Positions 46,824-58,585 of a stretch of 64,000 nucleotides of DNA are shown here, in pieces. The notes under the pieces were generated by a model. It saw only the letters and a list, made by a program, of their open reading frames with translations. It ran no database searches and was not told where the DNA came from. The stretch comes from Opitutia bacterium (lineage in GTDB: Bacteria > Verrucomicrobiota > Verrucomicrobiia > Opitutales > Opitutaceae): positions 1 to 64,000 of the forward strand of contig JACPIS010000026.1 in assembly GCA_016187925.1 (NCBI GenBank), read 5' to 3'. Each line of letters starts with the position of its first letter. Position 1 is the first letter of the stretch. The position numbers and the translations under genes are program-made.

Positions 46824-48809
46824 ATGTCCTCCCACCTTGAATGGCTCGAGACCGACGGCCTCGGCGGTTTTGCCTCCGGCGGCGCCGGCCTCGTCCGCAC
46901 GCGCCGTTACCACGCGCTGCTCATGCGCACCATCACGCCCTCGCAACGCTTCGTGCTCGTCAACGGCTTCGACGCCCATGTGACCACGCCCGACGACCGC
47001 TACGCTCTCAGCGCGCAGCGCTACCAACCCGGCGTCACCGCGCCCAACGGCATCGCCCGGCTCGAATCCTTCACCGCCGAGCCGTGGCCGACCTGGGTTT
47101 TCCGCCTGCCCTGCGGCCGCGCCGTCCGCCAGGAAATCTTCGTCCCGCACGGCCGTGCGGCCACCGTCGTCACCTTCCGGCTCGAGGGCAACCCGGCCGG
47201 CTGCTCGCTCGAGGTCCGGCCGTTTCTCTCGGGCCGCGATCCGCACGCGCTGCAGCGCGAGAACGGCGCCTTCAACTTCACGCCCGACCGCTCCGGCCGC
47301 CCGCTGCTCTGGTCCGCCTACGAGGGCGTGCCGCCCGTCGCCGTGAACACCAACGCCGACTACCGCCACGACCCGGCCTGGTACCGCAACTTCCTCTACG
47401 AAACCGAGCGCGCCCGCGGGCTCGACGACACGGAGGACCTCGCCTCGCCCGGCGTGTTCACCTGGGACTTCTCCGAGCCCGAGGCCGTGCTCGTCTTCGC
47501 CTCGCCCACGCCGCAGGAGGACTACAACGGCTTCTTCATGGACAAGGCGCGCGACGTCGCCGCGCACTTCCGCGCCCTCGAGACCAAGCGCCGTGCCGGC
47601 TTCGCCAGCCCGCTGCACCGCGCCGCCGACGACTACCTCGTCCGCCGCGGCCTCGGCCACACCATCATCGCGGGTTACCCGTGGTTCACGGACTGGGGAC
47701 GCGACACCTTCATCGCGCTGCGCGGGCTCTGCCTCGCCACCGGGCGGCTCGATCTCGCGCGCTCCATCCTGCTCGAGTGGTCGGGCGCCGTTTCCGAGGG
47801 CATGCTGCCCAATTTCTTCCCCGAGGGCGCGCGCGAGCCGGAGTACAACTCCGTCGACGCCTCGCTCTGGTACGTCGTGGCGGTCCACGACTATTTCGAG
47901 GCGGTCGCCGCGACGGGCAAAAAAGTGCCGGCCGCCGACCGCAAGCGTCTCGCCGCGGCGGTCAACGCCATCCTCCTCGGCTACGCCGAGGGCACGCGCT
48001 TCGGCATCCGCGCCGATACCGACGGCCTGCTCTTCGCCGGCCAGCCGGGCGTGCAGCTGACGTGGATGGATGCGAAGGTGGGCGACTGGGTCGTCACGCC
48101 GCGCATCGGCAAACCGGTCGAGATTCAGGCTCTCTGGATCAATGCCCTGCGCGCCGGCGCCCGCTTCGAGGAGCGCTGGAACGACCTCGCCGCGCTCGCG
48201 CAGGAAAACTTCGCGCGCGTGTTCTGGGACGAGGCGCGCGGCTGCCTCTTCGATGTCGTCGACGTCGACTTTGTCGCCGGCCGGAACGACACGAGCCTGC
48301 GACCCAACCAGATCTTCGCCGTCGGTGGCCTGCCGTTCCAGGTGCTGGCCGGCTCGCAAGCCGCGCGCGTGGTGCAGGCGGTCGAGCAGCACCTGCTCAC
48401 GCCACTCGGGCTGCGTTCGCTCTCGCCCGACCATCCCGACTTCCAGGCGCGCTACGCCGGCGGCGTGCGCGAGCGCGACGGCGCCTATCATCAAGGTACA
48501 GTCTGGCCGTGGCTCATCGGCCCGTTCGTCGAGGCGTGGCTCCGTACGCACGGCAACACCCGCGCGGCTCACACCGAGGCCCGCGAGCGCTTCCTCGCGC
48601 CGCTGCAGGCGCATCTGCGCGAGGCCGGCCTCGGCCACATCAGCGAAGTCGCCGATGCCACCGCTCCGCACACACCCGGCGGCTGCCCGTTTCAAGCCTG
48701 GTCGCTCGGCGAACTGCTGCGCCTCGAACTGCAGGTGCTCCAACCCGCCCTTGCCGCTCCGCGCCCGCGGAGCGCCGCCCCTTCCCAACCCGAACCCGTT
48801 CTCGCATGA
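46824..48809 (+). CDS. glycogen debranching enzyme, amylo-alpha-1,6-glucosidase (GH133)
   Basis: A 661-residue enzyme that removes alpha-1,6 branches from glycogen-type glucans. N-terminal ETDGLGGFASGGAGLVRTRRYHALL and NGFDAHV mark the bacterial GDE N-domain; the C-terminal barrel carries GYPWFTDWGRDTFIALRGL, NSVDASLWY and GAYHQGTVWPWL. The ATG at 46824 was preferred to longer upstream frames, which are shadows of the SDR gene. The stop overlaps the next start (ATGA). No signal peptide, so it acts on cytoplasmic glucan. Confidence 0.93.
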   Translation: MSSHLEWLETDGLGGFASGGAGLVRTRRYHALLMRTITPSQRFVLVNGFDAHVTTPDDRYALSAQRYQPGVTAPNGIARLESFTAEPWPTWVFRLPCGRAVRQEIFVPHGRAATVVTFRLEGNPAGCSLEVRPFLSGRDPHALQRENGAFNFTPDRSGRPLLWSAYEGVPPVAVNTNADYRHDPAWYRNFLYETERARGLDDTEDLASPGVFTWDFSEPEAVLVFASPTPQEDYNGFFMDKARDVAAHFRALETKRRAGFASPLHRAADDYLVRRGLGHTIIAGYPWFTDWGRDTFIALRGLCLATGRLDLARSILLEWSGAVSEGMLPNFFPEGAREPEYNSVDASLWYVVAVHDYFEAVAATGKKVPAADRKRLAAAVNAILLGYAEGTRFGIRADTDGLLFAGQPGVQLTWMDAKVGDWVVTPRIGKPVEIQALWINALRAGARFEERWNDLAALAQENFARVFWDEARGCLFDVVDVDFVAGRNDTSLRPNQIFAVGGLPFQVLAGSQAARVVQAVEQHLLTPLGLRSLSPDHPDFQARYAGGVRERDGAYHQGTVWPWLIGPFVEAWLRTHGNTRAAHTEARERFLAPLQAHLREAGLGHISEVADATAPHTPGGCPFQAWSLGELLRLELQVLQPALAAPRPRSAAPSQPEPVLA

Positions 48810-50220
48810 AAAAGACCCGCGTCCTCATCCTCGGTGGCGGCTTCGGCGGCCTCTATGCCGCCCTCGAACTCGAAAGCCGCCGCGACCCCACGGTCGAGGT
48901 GACCCTCGTCACGCAGGAGAATTTCTTCCTGTTCACCCCGATGCTGCACGAAGTGGCGGCCAGCGACCTCGACCTGACCAACATCGTCAGCCCGCTGCGC
49001 AAGCTGCTGCGCCACGTCCGCACCTTCGTCGGCGAGGTGCAGTCCGTCGATCTGACGGCGAAGAAGGTCACGGTGGTCCACGGCTTCACCAAGCACGCCC
49101 ACGCGCTCGACTACGATCACCTGGTGCTCGGGCTCGGCTCCGTGACGAACTTCTACGGCATCCCCGGCCTGGCGGAGCGCGCGCTGACGATGAAGACGCT
49201 GCACGACGCCATCACGCTGCGCAACCGGCTCATCGCCCATCTCGAGGAGGCGGACACCGAGTGCGCCAAGAGCGACCGCGTGCCGCTGCTGACGTTCACC
49301 GTGGCGGGCGGCGGTTTTGCCGGCGTCGAGACGATGGGCAGCATCAACGATTTCATCCACGAAGCGCTGCCGTTCTACCCGAACCTCAAGCCCGCGATGA
49401 TCCGCATGGTGCTGGTGCACCCCGGCGAGCACGTGCTGCCCGAACTCGGGCCCGAGCTCGGCCGCTACGCCGACGGCGTGCTCAAGTCGCGCGGCATCGA
49501 GATCCACGCGAAGAGCAAGGTCACCGCGGTCACGCCGCGCACGGTCACGCTGAGCGACGGCACGACCATCGAACGCTTCACGCTCATCTGGACGGCCGGC
49601 ACGGCACCGAACCCGATCCTCGAAAAAGTCGCGCTGCCCAAGGAGCGCGGCAAGCTGAAGGTCCAGTCCACGCTCGAAGTCGCGGACGCGCCCGGCGTGT
49701 GGGCGGTGGGAGATTGCGCGCTCATTCCCGACGTCCGCCAGCCCGGCGCGTTCCACCCGCCGACCGCGCAACATGCTTCGCGCGAGGGCGCGGTGCTCGC
49801 GCGCAACCTCCTCGCGTCCATCCACGGCCGCCCGCGCGAGGATTTCTCGTTCAAGACCCTCGGTCTGCTCGCCTCCATCGGGCGCCGCACGGGCGTGGCC
49901 CGCGTGTTCGGCTTCAACTTCTCCGGATTCCTCGCCTGGTGGATGTGGCGCACGATCTACCTCAGCAAGCTGCCGCGGCTGGAGAAGAAGGTCAGCGTCG
50001 CGCTCGACTGGACGCTCGATCTGTTTTTCCCGAAGGACTTCGTCCAATACCTCCGCATCGACGGGGAGCCGCAGACTGCCTCCGTCCGTCCCGCGCCTGA
50101 ATACATCCCGCTGCGCGAGGCCTGCGAAACCAAGGCCCCGGCCATCGCTTCCCCCGAGCGCGCCGCCGCGCCCGTCTCCCTCTCGTTCTCCTCCGCCGAC
50201 GTGCCCGACTACAACCGCCT

Positions 50221-50224
<4 letters not shown>
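48806..50224 (+). CDS. type II NADH dehydrogenase (NDH-2)
   Basis: A 472-residue FAD protein with two dinucleotide motifs, ILGGGFGGLYAALEL at the start and VAGGGFAGVETMG in the middle, the FAD motif GVWAVGDCA, and the membrane-associating C-terminal region SGFLAWWMWRTIYLSKLPRLEKK ending with WTLDLFFPKDFVQYL. It oxidises NADH and reduces quinone without pumping protons. A 40-residue extra tail is present. Its start and stop both overlap neighbouring genes (ATGA), so it is translationally coupled to GH133 and the glucosidase. Confidence 0.9.
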
Positions 50225-52950
<2,726 letters not shown>

Positions 52951-52962
52951 TCTGCGCTCCGC

Positions 52963-53292
52963 ATGAACAACCCGTTCCAGACCATCTCGACACCCGGGCG
53001 CCGGCCCGCGCCGTCGTTCGTCCGGCGCGACATCCCCGTGCGCGCCTCCGGGGTGAAGTTCTACCAACTCGTCCTGCCGGCGCAGGACGGCCTGCACCAA
53101 CGCTGGGTCGTGGAGCTGTCCGGCGCGTTCACCCGCGCCCGGCCCATCACGCGGCATTTCACCGACGAGCTGCCCGCGCGGGACTGGCTGACCGAGGTGC
53201 TCGCCACGCCCCACCCGCGAGCCGGAGGGCTGGCCTATTTTCTCTCCGAGGAATTCAAGCCGGCGCGCCACCCAAGCGCCTGCCGCGGATGA
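52963..53292 (+). CDS. small protein of unknown function
   Basis: A 109-residue protein 12 bases downstream of the glucosidase, likely last gene of the operon. It has an Arg-rich polar composition (VVELSGAFTRARPITRHF; LAYFLSEEF), no signal peptide and no domain I recognise. Its last residues overlap an IS66-like transposase remnant in another frame, so the original C-terminus may have been replaced by the insertion. Confidence 0.6.
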   Translation: MNNPFQTISTPGRRPAPSFVRRDIPVRASGVKFYQLVLPAQDGLHQRWVVELSGAFTRARPITRHFTDELPARDWLTEVLATPHPRAGGLAYFLSEEFKPARHPSACRG

Positions 53293-53369
53293 CCAATCGG
53301 GACGACCTCGCGGCTCTGACTCCGGCTCGTTGGCGCGAAGTGCGCGAGCCTTCGCGGTCTGCCTCGTAA
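53274..53369 (+). pseudogene. IS66-type transposase C-terminal remnant 1
   Basis: In this frame the stretch reads KRLPRMTNRDDLAALTPARW before a short tail and TAA. This is the usual end of IS66-family TnpC transposases (a LPxMTxxDDLxxLTPxxW pattern). Only about 32 codons remain, overlapping the end of the small upstream gene in another frame. Confidence 0.65.
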
Positions 53370-53451
53370 TGGTGGCTACTACGAAAACGACTCGTAGGCA
53401 CTAGCCACCATCCCCAACAGAACCTCTGTCAGATTAGTGGCTACTACGAAC
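53370..53451. repeat. inverted and direct repeats at an IS junction
   Basis: TGGTGGCTACTACGA (53370-53384) faces TCGTAGGCACTAGCCACCA (53392-53411), an imperfect inverted repeat. The 14-base string GTGGCTACTACGAA occurs at 53372-53385 and again at 53438-53451. The second copy ends just before the end of the IS1182/IS5-like fragment, suggesting element ends or a recombination scar. Confidence 0.55.
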
Positions 53452-53453
53452 CG

Positions 53454-53894
53454 TCAATGGGGACGCCCATCGGACGCATACCGCACGAACAGGGATTCGA
53501 AGATTTCCTGACCCCAGCGGGCCCGGGCCTTGGACAGCACGCTGTGGTCGGGGATCTCGTCATCGAGGCCAAACCCGAGGAACCACAGATAATCCAGCCG
53601 CTCCGGCAGCATCCGCATCAACTCCCGCTCGCTCTTCACGTTGTCGAGAAAGAGCAGGAACATGAGCTTGAGGATCACCTCTGGATCAACCGAGACCTGT
53701 CCGTTGTAGCCGTAGCAATGCGCCACCTCCTGGCGTACGAAGCGGAAATCGATCGTCGCACGGATCGCCCGCAACGGATGATCGGCCCGCACCCGCCGGT
53801 CCAGATCAACCTGATAACTGAACATCTCCTTCTGCCCTTCTTGTATGCCCATCATATTGCCGAAGTCAGACGCGCCCGCTCGCTCCGTGTTCAA
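53454..53894 (-). pseudogene. N-terminal fragment of IS1182/IS5-like transposase
   Basis: The 146-codon frame reads as the N-terminal DUF772-type part of an IS1182/IS5-group transposase: YQVDLDRRVRADHPLR, YNGQVSVDPEVILKLMFLL, ERLDYLWFLGFGLDDEIPDHSVLSKARARWG. It stops at TGA after ASDGRPH, before any DDE catalytic domain, so the element is truncated. The likely original start is one of the internal Met codons (MMGIQEG). Confidence 0.85.
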
Positions 53895-53948
53895 TCAGTA
53901 ACGCGATTTGGGCAACACGCCCCCGCAGCCTGACCCTTTTCTGCCTTT

Positions 53949-54026
53949 TACTTGAAGGATGTCCTCACCCGCCTGCCGGCGATGACCACCAAGGACGACC
54001 TCACCCCGCGGCTGCCCGCCCATTGA
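53949..54026 (+). pseudogene. IS66-type transposase C-terminal remnant 2
   Basis: The frame reads YLKDVLTRLPAMTTKDDLTP and ends at TGA 54024-54026, again the C-terminus of an IS66-family transposase but different in detail from the copy at 53274. Together the two remnants bracket the IS1182/IS5-like fragment. Confidence 0.7.
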
Positions 54027-54043
54027 GATGCTCTAGGTTGGGT

Positions 54044-54397
54044 CTAATTAGTCAGTACTCTCACCACGCAGATAACCACAATGATTTGTCCTATCAATGC
54101 GCCTGCTTGCCATAGGACTCTTTGAGTAAAGGACGGCTGGTTAATCACGCGCTTGATCACTCGCTCAGCAGACCAGCCAACGGCTAGCTGGACACATACT
54201 GATACAATACAAAGAACCACAAAAAATGATGTTATGGGACCGTCAAATCCTTTCCCCATCATAATGTATGTTGGGGCCACATAGAGCGCGGGCAGCGCAA
54301 GCCAACCCCCACTAGGACTGACTATCGAGAGCACAATTTCCCCTAATGCCCAGGCGATTAGAAATGATAAGACAAATATTTTGAAATTTCGATTCAT
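54044..54397 (-). CDS. putative immunity protein, four-helix membrane protein
   Basis: A 117-residue protein with four hydrophobic segments (about 5-26, 32-48, 55-75, 94-115). No domain is recognised. It starts 5 bases after the stop of the Rhs gene on the same strand, where the cognate immunity gene of a polymorphic toxin is normally found. Its DNA is AT-richer than most of the window, like the Rhs tip, which suggests the two arrived together. The immunity role is inference. Confidence 0.6.
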   Translation of the reverse strand: MNRNFKIFVLSFLIAWALGEIVLSIVSPSGGWLALPALYVAPTYIMMGKGFDGPITSFFVVLCIVSVCVQLAVGWSAERVIKRVINQPSFTQRVLWQAGALIGQIIVVICVVRVLTN

Positions 54398-54402
54398 GCA
54401 AA

Positions 54403-54800
54403 TTAAGCGGCGGGTTTCAGCTTCTTTTGTTCTTCCTTCAGTTTCTGCTGCTTCAGTAACTTCTCTCTTTGCAGGCGGAAATATTCATCGACTACTCTTT
54501 GAACGAAATCTTGGCAATTATCGCTCGGCGTCCAGTGGGTGCCATGTGCCTTTTTAACGTTTTCAACAGACTGTCTCATGGTGGCATCATCAAATCCTTG
54601 GTTAATTCTCTCATATTTCTCCTGCAGCTTTATTGGGGCATCGTCTGGACGAACGCTATTATCGTCAAAGAGGCCCAGATTTGAGGGCTGTTTACCATCT
54701 TCGAAGAATATTTGGTGATGTTTGCCCTCATATCCTTTCCCAATGAATGGGGAGACCACACCGCCCAATGAATTTTGGAGAGGACGCGCAGCTGTATATG
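54403..54800 (-). other. AT-rich exchangeable toxin tip of the Rhs gene
   Basis: Immediately after the codons for DPLGL the DNA switches from GC-rich to visibly AT-rich (for example GGTTAATTCTCTCATATTTC near 54600), up to the stop. Such a composition break at the Rhs core boundary is what tip replacement by recombination produces. The tip and the following membrane-protein gene share this composition. Confidence 0.65.
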
Positions 54801-57800
54801 CCAACCCGAGCGGGTCGATGAAGCTGATCGGATTATTGCCGACATAAGCAAACTGATTCAGCGAAGCTGAATCGTCGATGTCTCCCAGCAGTATATCTTG
54901 ATTCAGGAACCGTCTCAACTGGGGGTGGTAGTAGCGAGCGCGGTGGTAGTAGAGGCCGTTGGCGTCGGTCTGCACGCCCCAGCGGCCGTTGAAGCGGAAG
55001 GGTGTGTTGGTGGTACCGGTGCGAGAAAGGAGTTCACCATAGACGCCATAGCTGGCGCGGTCGGTGACGGCGCCGGTGCCATCGGTAAGCGCAATGGTGT
55101 CGCCGCGGCGGTCGCAGTGATAATAGCGCACAGCCGTGCCGGATTCCTCGTGCAGCAGGCCGAGGCCGTAAACATAGAAGGTCTTTGTGCCGTCCGGCGC
55201 GATGCGAACCAGTACTTGGTCGAGTGCGGCATTGGGGTTCACGACAAACGAAGTCGTGCCCGATGAATCCGTCACTGATACCCGCCTATTCTCGGCGTTG
55301 TAGCCATAACTCAATCCATCGGCGCTGGTCAGTCGATTGCGGGCGTCGTAGCTATAAGCACTAGGCGTTAAGCCCGAAGCCACCGAGAGCAAATTCCCGT
55401 CGGCATCAAAGGTCGTGGCGGCGCCATTATGCGTGAGCAGCCGGTTATCCCGGTCGAAGGTTTGGGAAAAATTCACCGCTTGCGGTGTGATACCGGGCAG
55501 CAGGGTCTCGCCCGTCAGCTGGCCAGCCGCGTCGTAACTGTGCGTGCCGGAGTAGATCACCGTGACGCCATCTGATGCCAGCTCCGTAAGCTGAGTCAAC
55601 TGCCCCGCGGCATCGTAGGTCCGCACCTGTTTCGTGCCATTCGGCCGAAAGAGCTGCGTCATCCGGCCGACAGCATCGTAGCTGTAGGTCGTGACGCGCG
55701 CGGCCCAGTCCGTGACCGTGCTGAGCCGACCGGCGATGTCGTAAGCGTAAGCGACCAGCTTGCCATCGGGGTAAGTGAGTTTCGTGAGCCGGCCAAGGTC
55801 GTCGTATTGGTAGCCGATCACGTTGCCATCGCCATCGGTGTAGGAAGTGAGCCGGCCTAGCAAATCGTAAGCCCGGGTGAGCGTCTTGCCATTTTCGCTG
55901 ACGGTCAGCACGCGGCCGGCGGCATCGCGGGTGAGCGCGATGGTGCCAACGGGGTCAAGCGTGCTGGTGAGGCGCTGGGCGTCATCGTAGCTGAACGAGG
56001 TCGTCTGGCCGGAAGGCTCGACGGCGGAGGCCACGAGGCCGCGGCTGTTGTACGTGTAGGAGCTGACACGGCCTTCCGGAGTAGTCGCGGTAGTGAGTCG
56101 GCCGCCGGCATCGTACGCGAAGGCGGTCGCATTGGCCGCGGGGTTGGTGAGCGAGGTGCGATTGCCATCGGCATCGAAGCCTTGTTGGGCAACCAAGCTG
56201 CCGGGGTCGGTGACCTGCTTAAGACGGTTCAAGGCGTCGTACTGGAAGGCGGTGATCCGGTTGAGCGGGTCTTTGGCCGTGAGCCGACGGCCGAGGTCGT
56301 CGTAAGTGAATTGCGAGGTGCGGGCCAGCGGATCCGTGACGCCGGTGAGCAACCCGCGGGCATCATAGCCGCTGGTGGTGCGCCGGCCGAGAGCATCGAC
56401 CACGGCGGTGAGCTGGCCGGCGGCATCGTATTCGTAGCCGGTGGTGTTGCCGGCAGGATCGACCACGGAAACAAGCCGACCGACATCGTCGTAATTGTAG
56501 GTCGTGGTGAGGTTGAGTGCATCCTTCACCGTCTTGAGCCGGTCCTCGCCATCGTAGGTGTAGGTGGTGATCTTGCCGAGAGCGTCGGTCGTGGTAAGGA
56601 TGTTGCTGTTGTTATCGTAAGTGTAGGTGGTGACAGCGCCGGTCGGGTCCGTCAGGCTGGTGACGCGGTTGCGGTGATCGTAGGCGTAGGTGGTAACAAG
56701 TGGCGAGAGGCCAGGGGCGGGCGGCGAGAGCGTGACGGTGAGGACGTTGCCGATGGCGTCGTAGGTGTAGGTGACGCGCTTACCGAGCGCGTCCTCGCGG
56801 TAGAGCAACCGGCCGTTGGCCTCGTAGCCGAAATTGGTGACCACGCCGTTGGGATCAGTGGCGGTGGTGAGCCGGCCGGCCGTGTAGGTGTAGTGGTAGA
56901 TGCCGCCACCGGGGAGCGTCATCGTGAGCGGCAGCGAATTAGCATCGTAAGTCCAGGTGGTGACGCGGCCAAGGGCGTCGGTGACCGTAAGCAGGTTGTT
57001 ATTCGCGTCGTAAGTGCGGGTGGTCACCTGGTTCGCCGCATCGGTGGTGGTCAAAAGGTTGTTGCGAGAGTCGTAAGTGTAGGTGGTCGCCTTGCCGGCA
57101 GGGTCGGTGGCGGTGAGCAGATTGCCTCGGGCATCGTAGGTATAGTTGGTGACCCGGCCGAGTGGGTCGGTGGCCGAGGTGATGTGGTTGGCGTTGTCGT
57201 AAGTGTATCTCTTGATGTGACCCAAGGCGTCTGTTTCAGACACCATGTTGTAATTGCCATCAAAGGCGTGAACCGCCGGCTTGCCGTTTCGATCGGTGTA
57301 GGTGGTCGTCGATCCGGTGTAGCCAAAACCATGATTCAGGTGGCCCACTATTCCGTCACCCTGGGTTGCCACCCGATGACTGTTGTCATAGACATTTGTG
57401 ACAATCGCCTGATTGAGGTGGTCCTTTACCACCGTCATCTGGGCCGAAGCATCGTATTCGAAACCCGTCGTCTTGCCATTCTGGTTGGTGATTTGGGTGA
57501 GGGTTACGGCGGCTGAAACCGTGAAACCCACCGTGGCACCGGAAGTATCTGTCACACTCGACAGAGCCCCGGCAGCATCGTAAGCGAAGGTCAAACCGGT
57601 ACCAGAAATCGGCTCGGTGATGTTCGCCAAGCGTCCATTGGCATCGTAGGCCAACAGCAGCTTCCTTCCTTGAGGATCTCGATCTTCAATCAGCTTTCCC
57701 GAAGCATCGAACAGGAGAGAGGACTGATCTCGACGAGTCAGGAGCCAAGTTCCATCGGGGGAATGCACCAGCTTGTCGAATTTCCCAATGTCCCCCGCTA

Positions 57801-58581
57801 GTACGTAGCCCCCCGAAGGGAGTGCGGCTCCGAAGGTATAGTGGTAGCGATCCCAATAAATGAACGGACCCGATTGCGGATTAACAAAAATATGGGCTTC
57901 AAAATTATGAGTCCATCCACGGCCTAATGGAGTCTGCACGGCTGTGCTGGGGGTATTGGCAAAACGGGAGTTGTAGGAGGCAATGAACTCCCCGTTCCGC
58001 GCTCCTTGCAGGCGGAAGAGGGTTGTCTGCCTCGCCTCGACACCCGTCGCCAATTGCACCGGGTCGCCCTTCGTGGGAAGCTTCTTGTCATCCAGTATTT
58101 CCAAGGCACCGGGAACAAGGAAGTAAGTCGGCTGCCCGAGCGTTGCTTCTGGATTAACACCTGACGTTTTCCAGTAATACAGACCATATTTATACCCTCG
58201 CCGGAAAGCATGCTTTTGCCCATCCCGCAAAAACCCACTGTCACCGCCACCATTGTCATAACTGATGAGTCCAGGAAAGTATGTCGTGTCTCCATAGAAT
58301 TCATATTGCCATGTTCCTACTGCAACTTGGTATTCAACCGTAGAGCTGTCGTACACTCCCGTCATATGGAGAGATGAATCCGCCCAGCGAAAGACACCTG
58401 GATACCCTCCGATGTTGCCTGAGCCACCGGCTACGTCCTGACCATGGAGACATAGGGGAGCGATTGCCATGGCTGCCAATGCGAGGAATGGCGGGAGGGC
58501 TGCTTTGCATCGATAACGACGAAGACTCGCTTGACCGCGCAACCGGGCTGCAACCCACGAGTAGAGACTCTGAAAATTCAT
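54403..58581 (-). CDS. Rhs/YD-repeat protein with C-terminal putative toxin tip
   Basis: A 1392-residue secreted protein with signal peptide (ALPPFLALAAMAIAPLCLHG). The middle (about 300-1200) has dozens of YD repeats of the type YTYDAxGNLLTxTDPxG, followed by the Rhs core signature YYHRARYYHPQLRRFLNQD and ending in DPLGL around 1256-1260. Residues 1261-1392 are a variable tip: His1288-His1289 in KHHQIFFEDG and Cys1356 in DNCQDFV, the His-then-Asn-Cys order of circularly permuted papain-fold (LRAT/NlpC-like) domains, with a Lys/Gln-rich tail. ATG 58581 is set by the signal peptide. Repeats wrap a cocoon that encloses the tip. Confidence 0.88.
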   Translation of the reverse strand: MNFQSLYSWVAARLRGQASLRRYRCKAALPPFLALAAMAIAPLCLHGQDVAGGSGNIGGYPGVFRWADSSLHMTGVYDSSTVEYQVAVGTWQYEFYGDTTYFPGLISYDNGGGDSGFLRDGQKHAFRRGYKYGLYYWKTSGVNPEATLGQPTYFLVPGALEILDDKKLPTKGDPVQLATGVEARQTTLFRLQGARNGEFIASYNSRFANTPSTAVQTPLGRGWTHNFEAHIFVNPQSGPFIYWDRYHYTFGAALPSGGYVLAGDIGKFDKLVHSPDGTWLLTRRDQSSLLFDASGKLIEDRDPQGRKLLLAYDANGRLANITEPISGTGLTFAYDAAGALSSVTDTSGATVGFTVSAAVTLTQITNQNGKTTGFEYDASAQMTVVKDHLNQAIVTNVYDNSHRVATQGDGIVGHLNHGFGYTGSTTTYTDRNGKPAVHAFDGNYNMVSETDALGHIKRYTYDNANHITSATDPLGRVTNYTYDARGNLLTATDPAGKATTYTYDSRNNLLTTTDAANQVTTRTYDANNNLLTVTDALGRVTTWTYDANSLPLTMTLPGGGIYHYTYTAGRLTTATDPNGVVTNFGYEANGRLLYREDALGKRVTYTYDAIGNVLTVTLSPPAPGLSPLVTTYAYDHRNRVTSLTDPTGAVTTYTYDNNSNILTTTDALGKITTYTYDGEDRLKTVKDALNLTTTYNYDDVGRLVSVVDPAGNTTGYEYDAAGQLTAVVDALGRRTTSGYDARGLLTGVTDPLARTSQFTYDDLGRRLTAKDPLNRITAFQYDALNRLKQVTDPGSLVAQQGFDADGNRTSLTNPAANATAFAYDAGGRLTTATTPEGRVSSYTYNSRGLVASAVEPSGQTTSFSYDDAQRLTSTLDPVGTIALTRDAAGRVLTVSENGKTLTRAYDLLGRLTSYTDGDGNVIGYQYDDLGRLTKLTYPDGKLVAYAYDIAGRLSTVTDWAARVTTYSYDAVGRMTQLFRPNGTKQVRTYDAAGQLTQLTELASDGVTVIYSGTHSYDAAGQLTGETLLPGITPQAVNFSQTFDRDNRLLTHNGAATTFDADGNLLSVASGLTPSAYSYDARNRLTSADGLSYGYNAENRRVSVTDSSGTTSFVVNPNAALDQVLVRIAPDGTKTFYVYGLGLLHEESGTAVRYYHCDRRGDTIALTDGTGAVTDRASYGVYGELLSRTGTTNTPFRFNGRWGVQTDANGLYYHRARYYHPQLRRFLNQDILLGDIDDSASLNQFAYVGNNPISFIDPLGLAYTAARPLQNSLGGVVSPFIGKGYEGKHHQIFFEDGKQPSNLGLFDDNSVRPDDAPIKLQEKYERINQGFDDATMRQSVENVKKAHGTHWTPSDNCQDFVQRVVDEYFRLQREKLLKQQKLKEEQKKLKPAA

Positions 58582-58585
58582 AGGA

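Noticed and set aside
54900-57800. CRISPR or satellite array in the Rhs region
   Set aside because: The periodicity comes from YD-repeat codons in a continuous reading frame, without uniform repeats and spacers.
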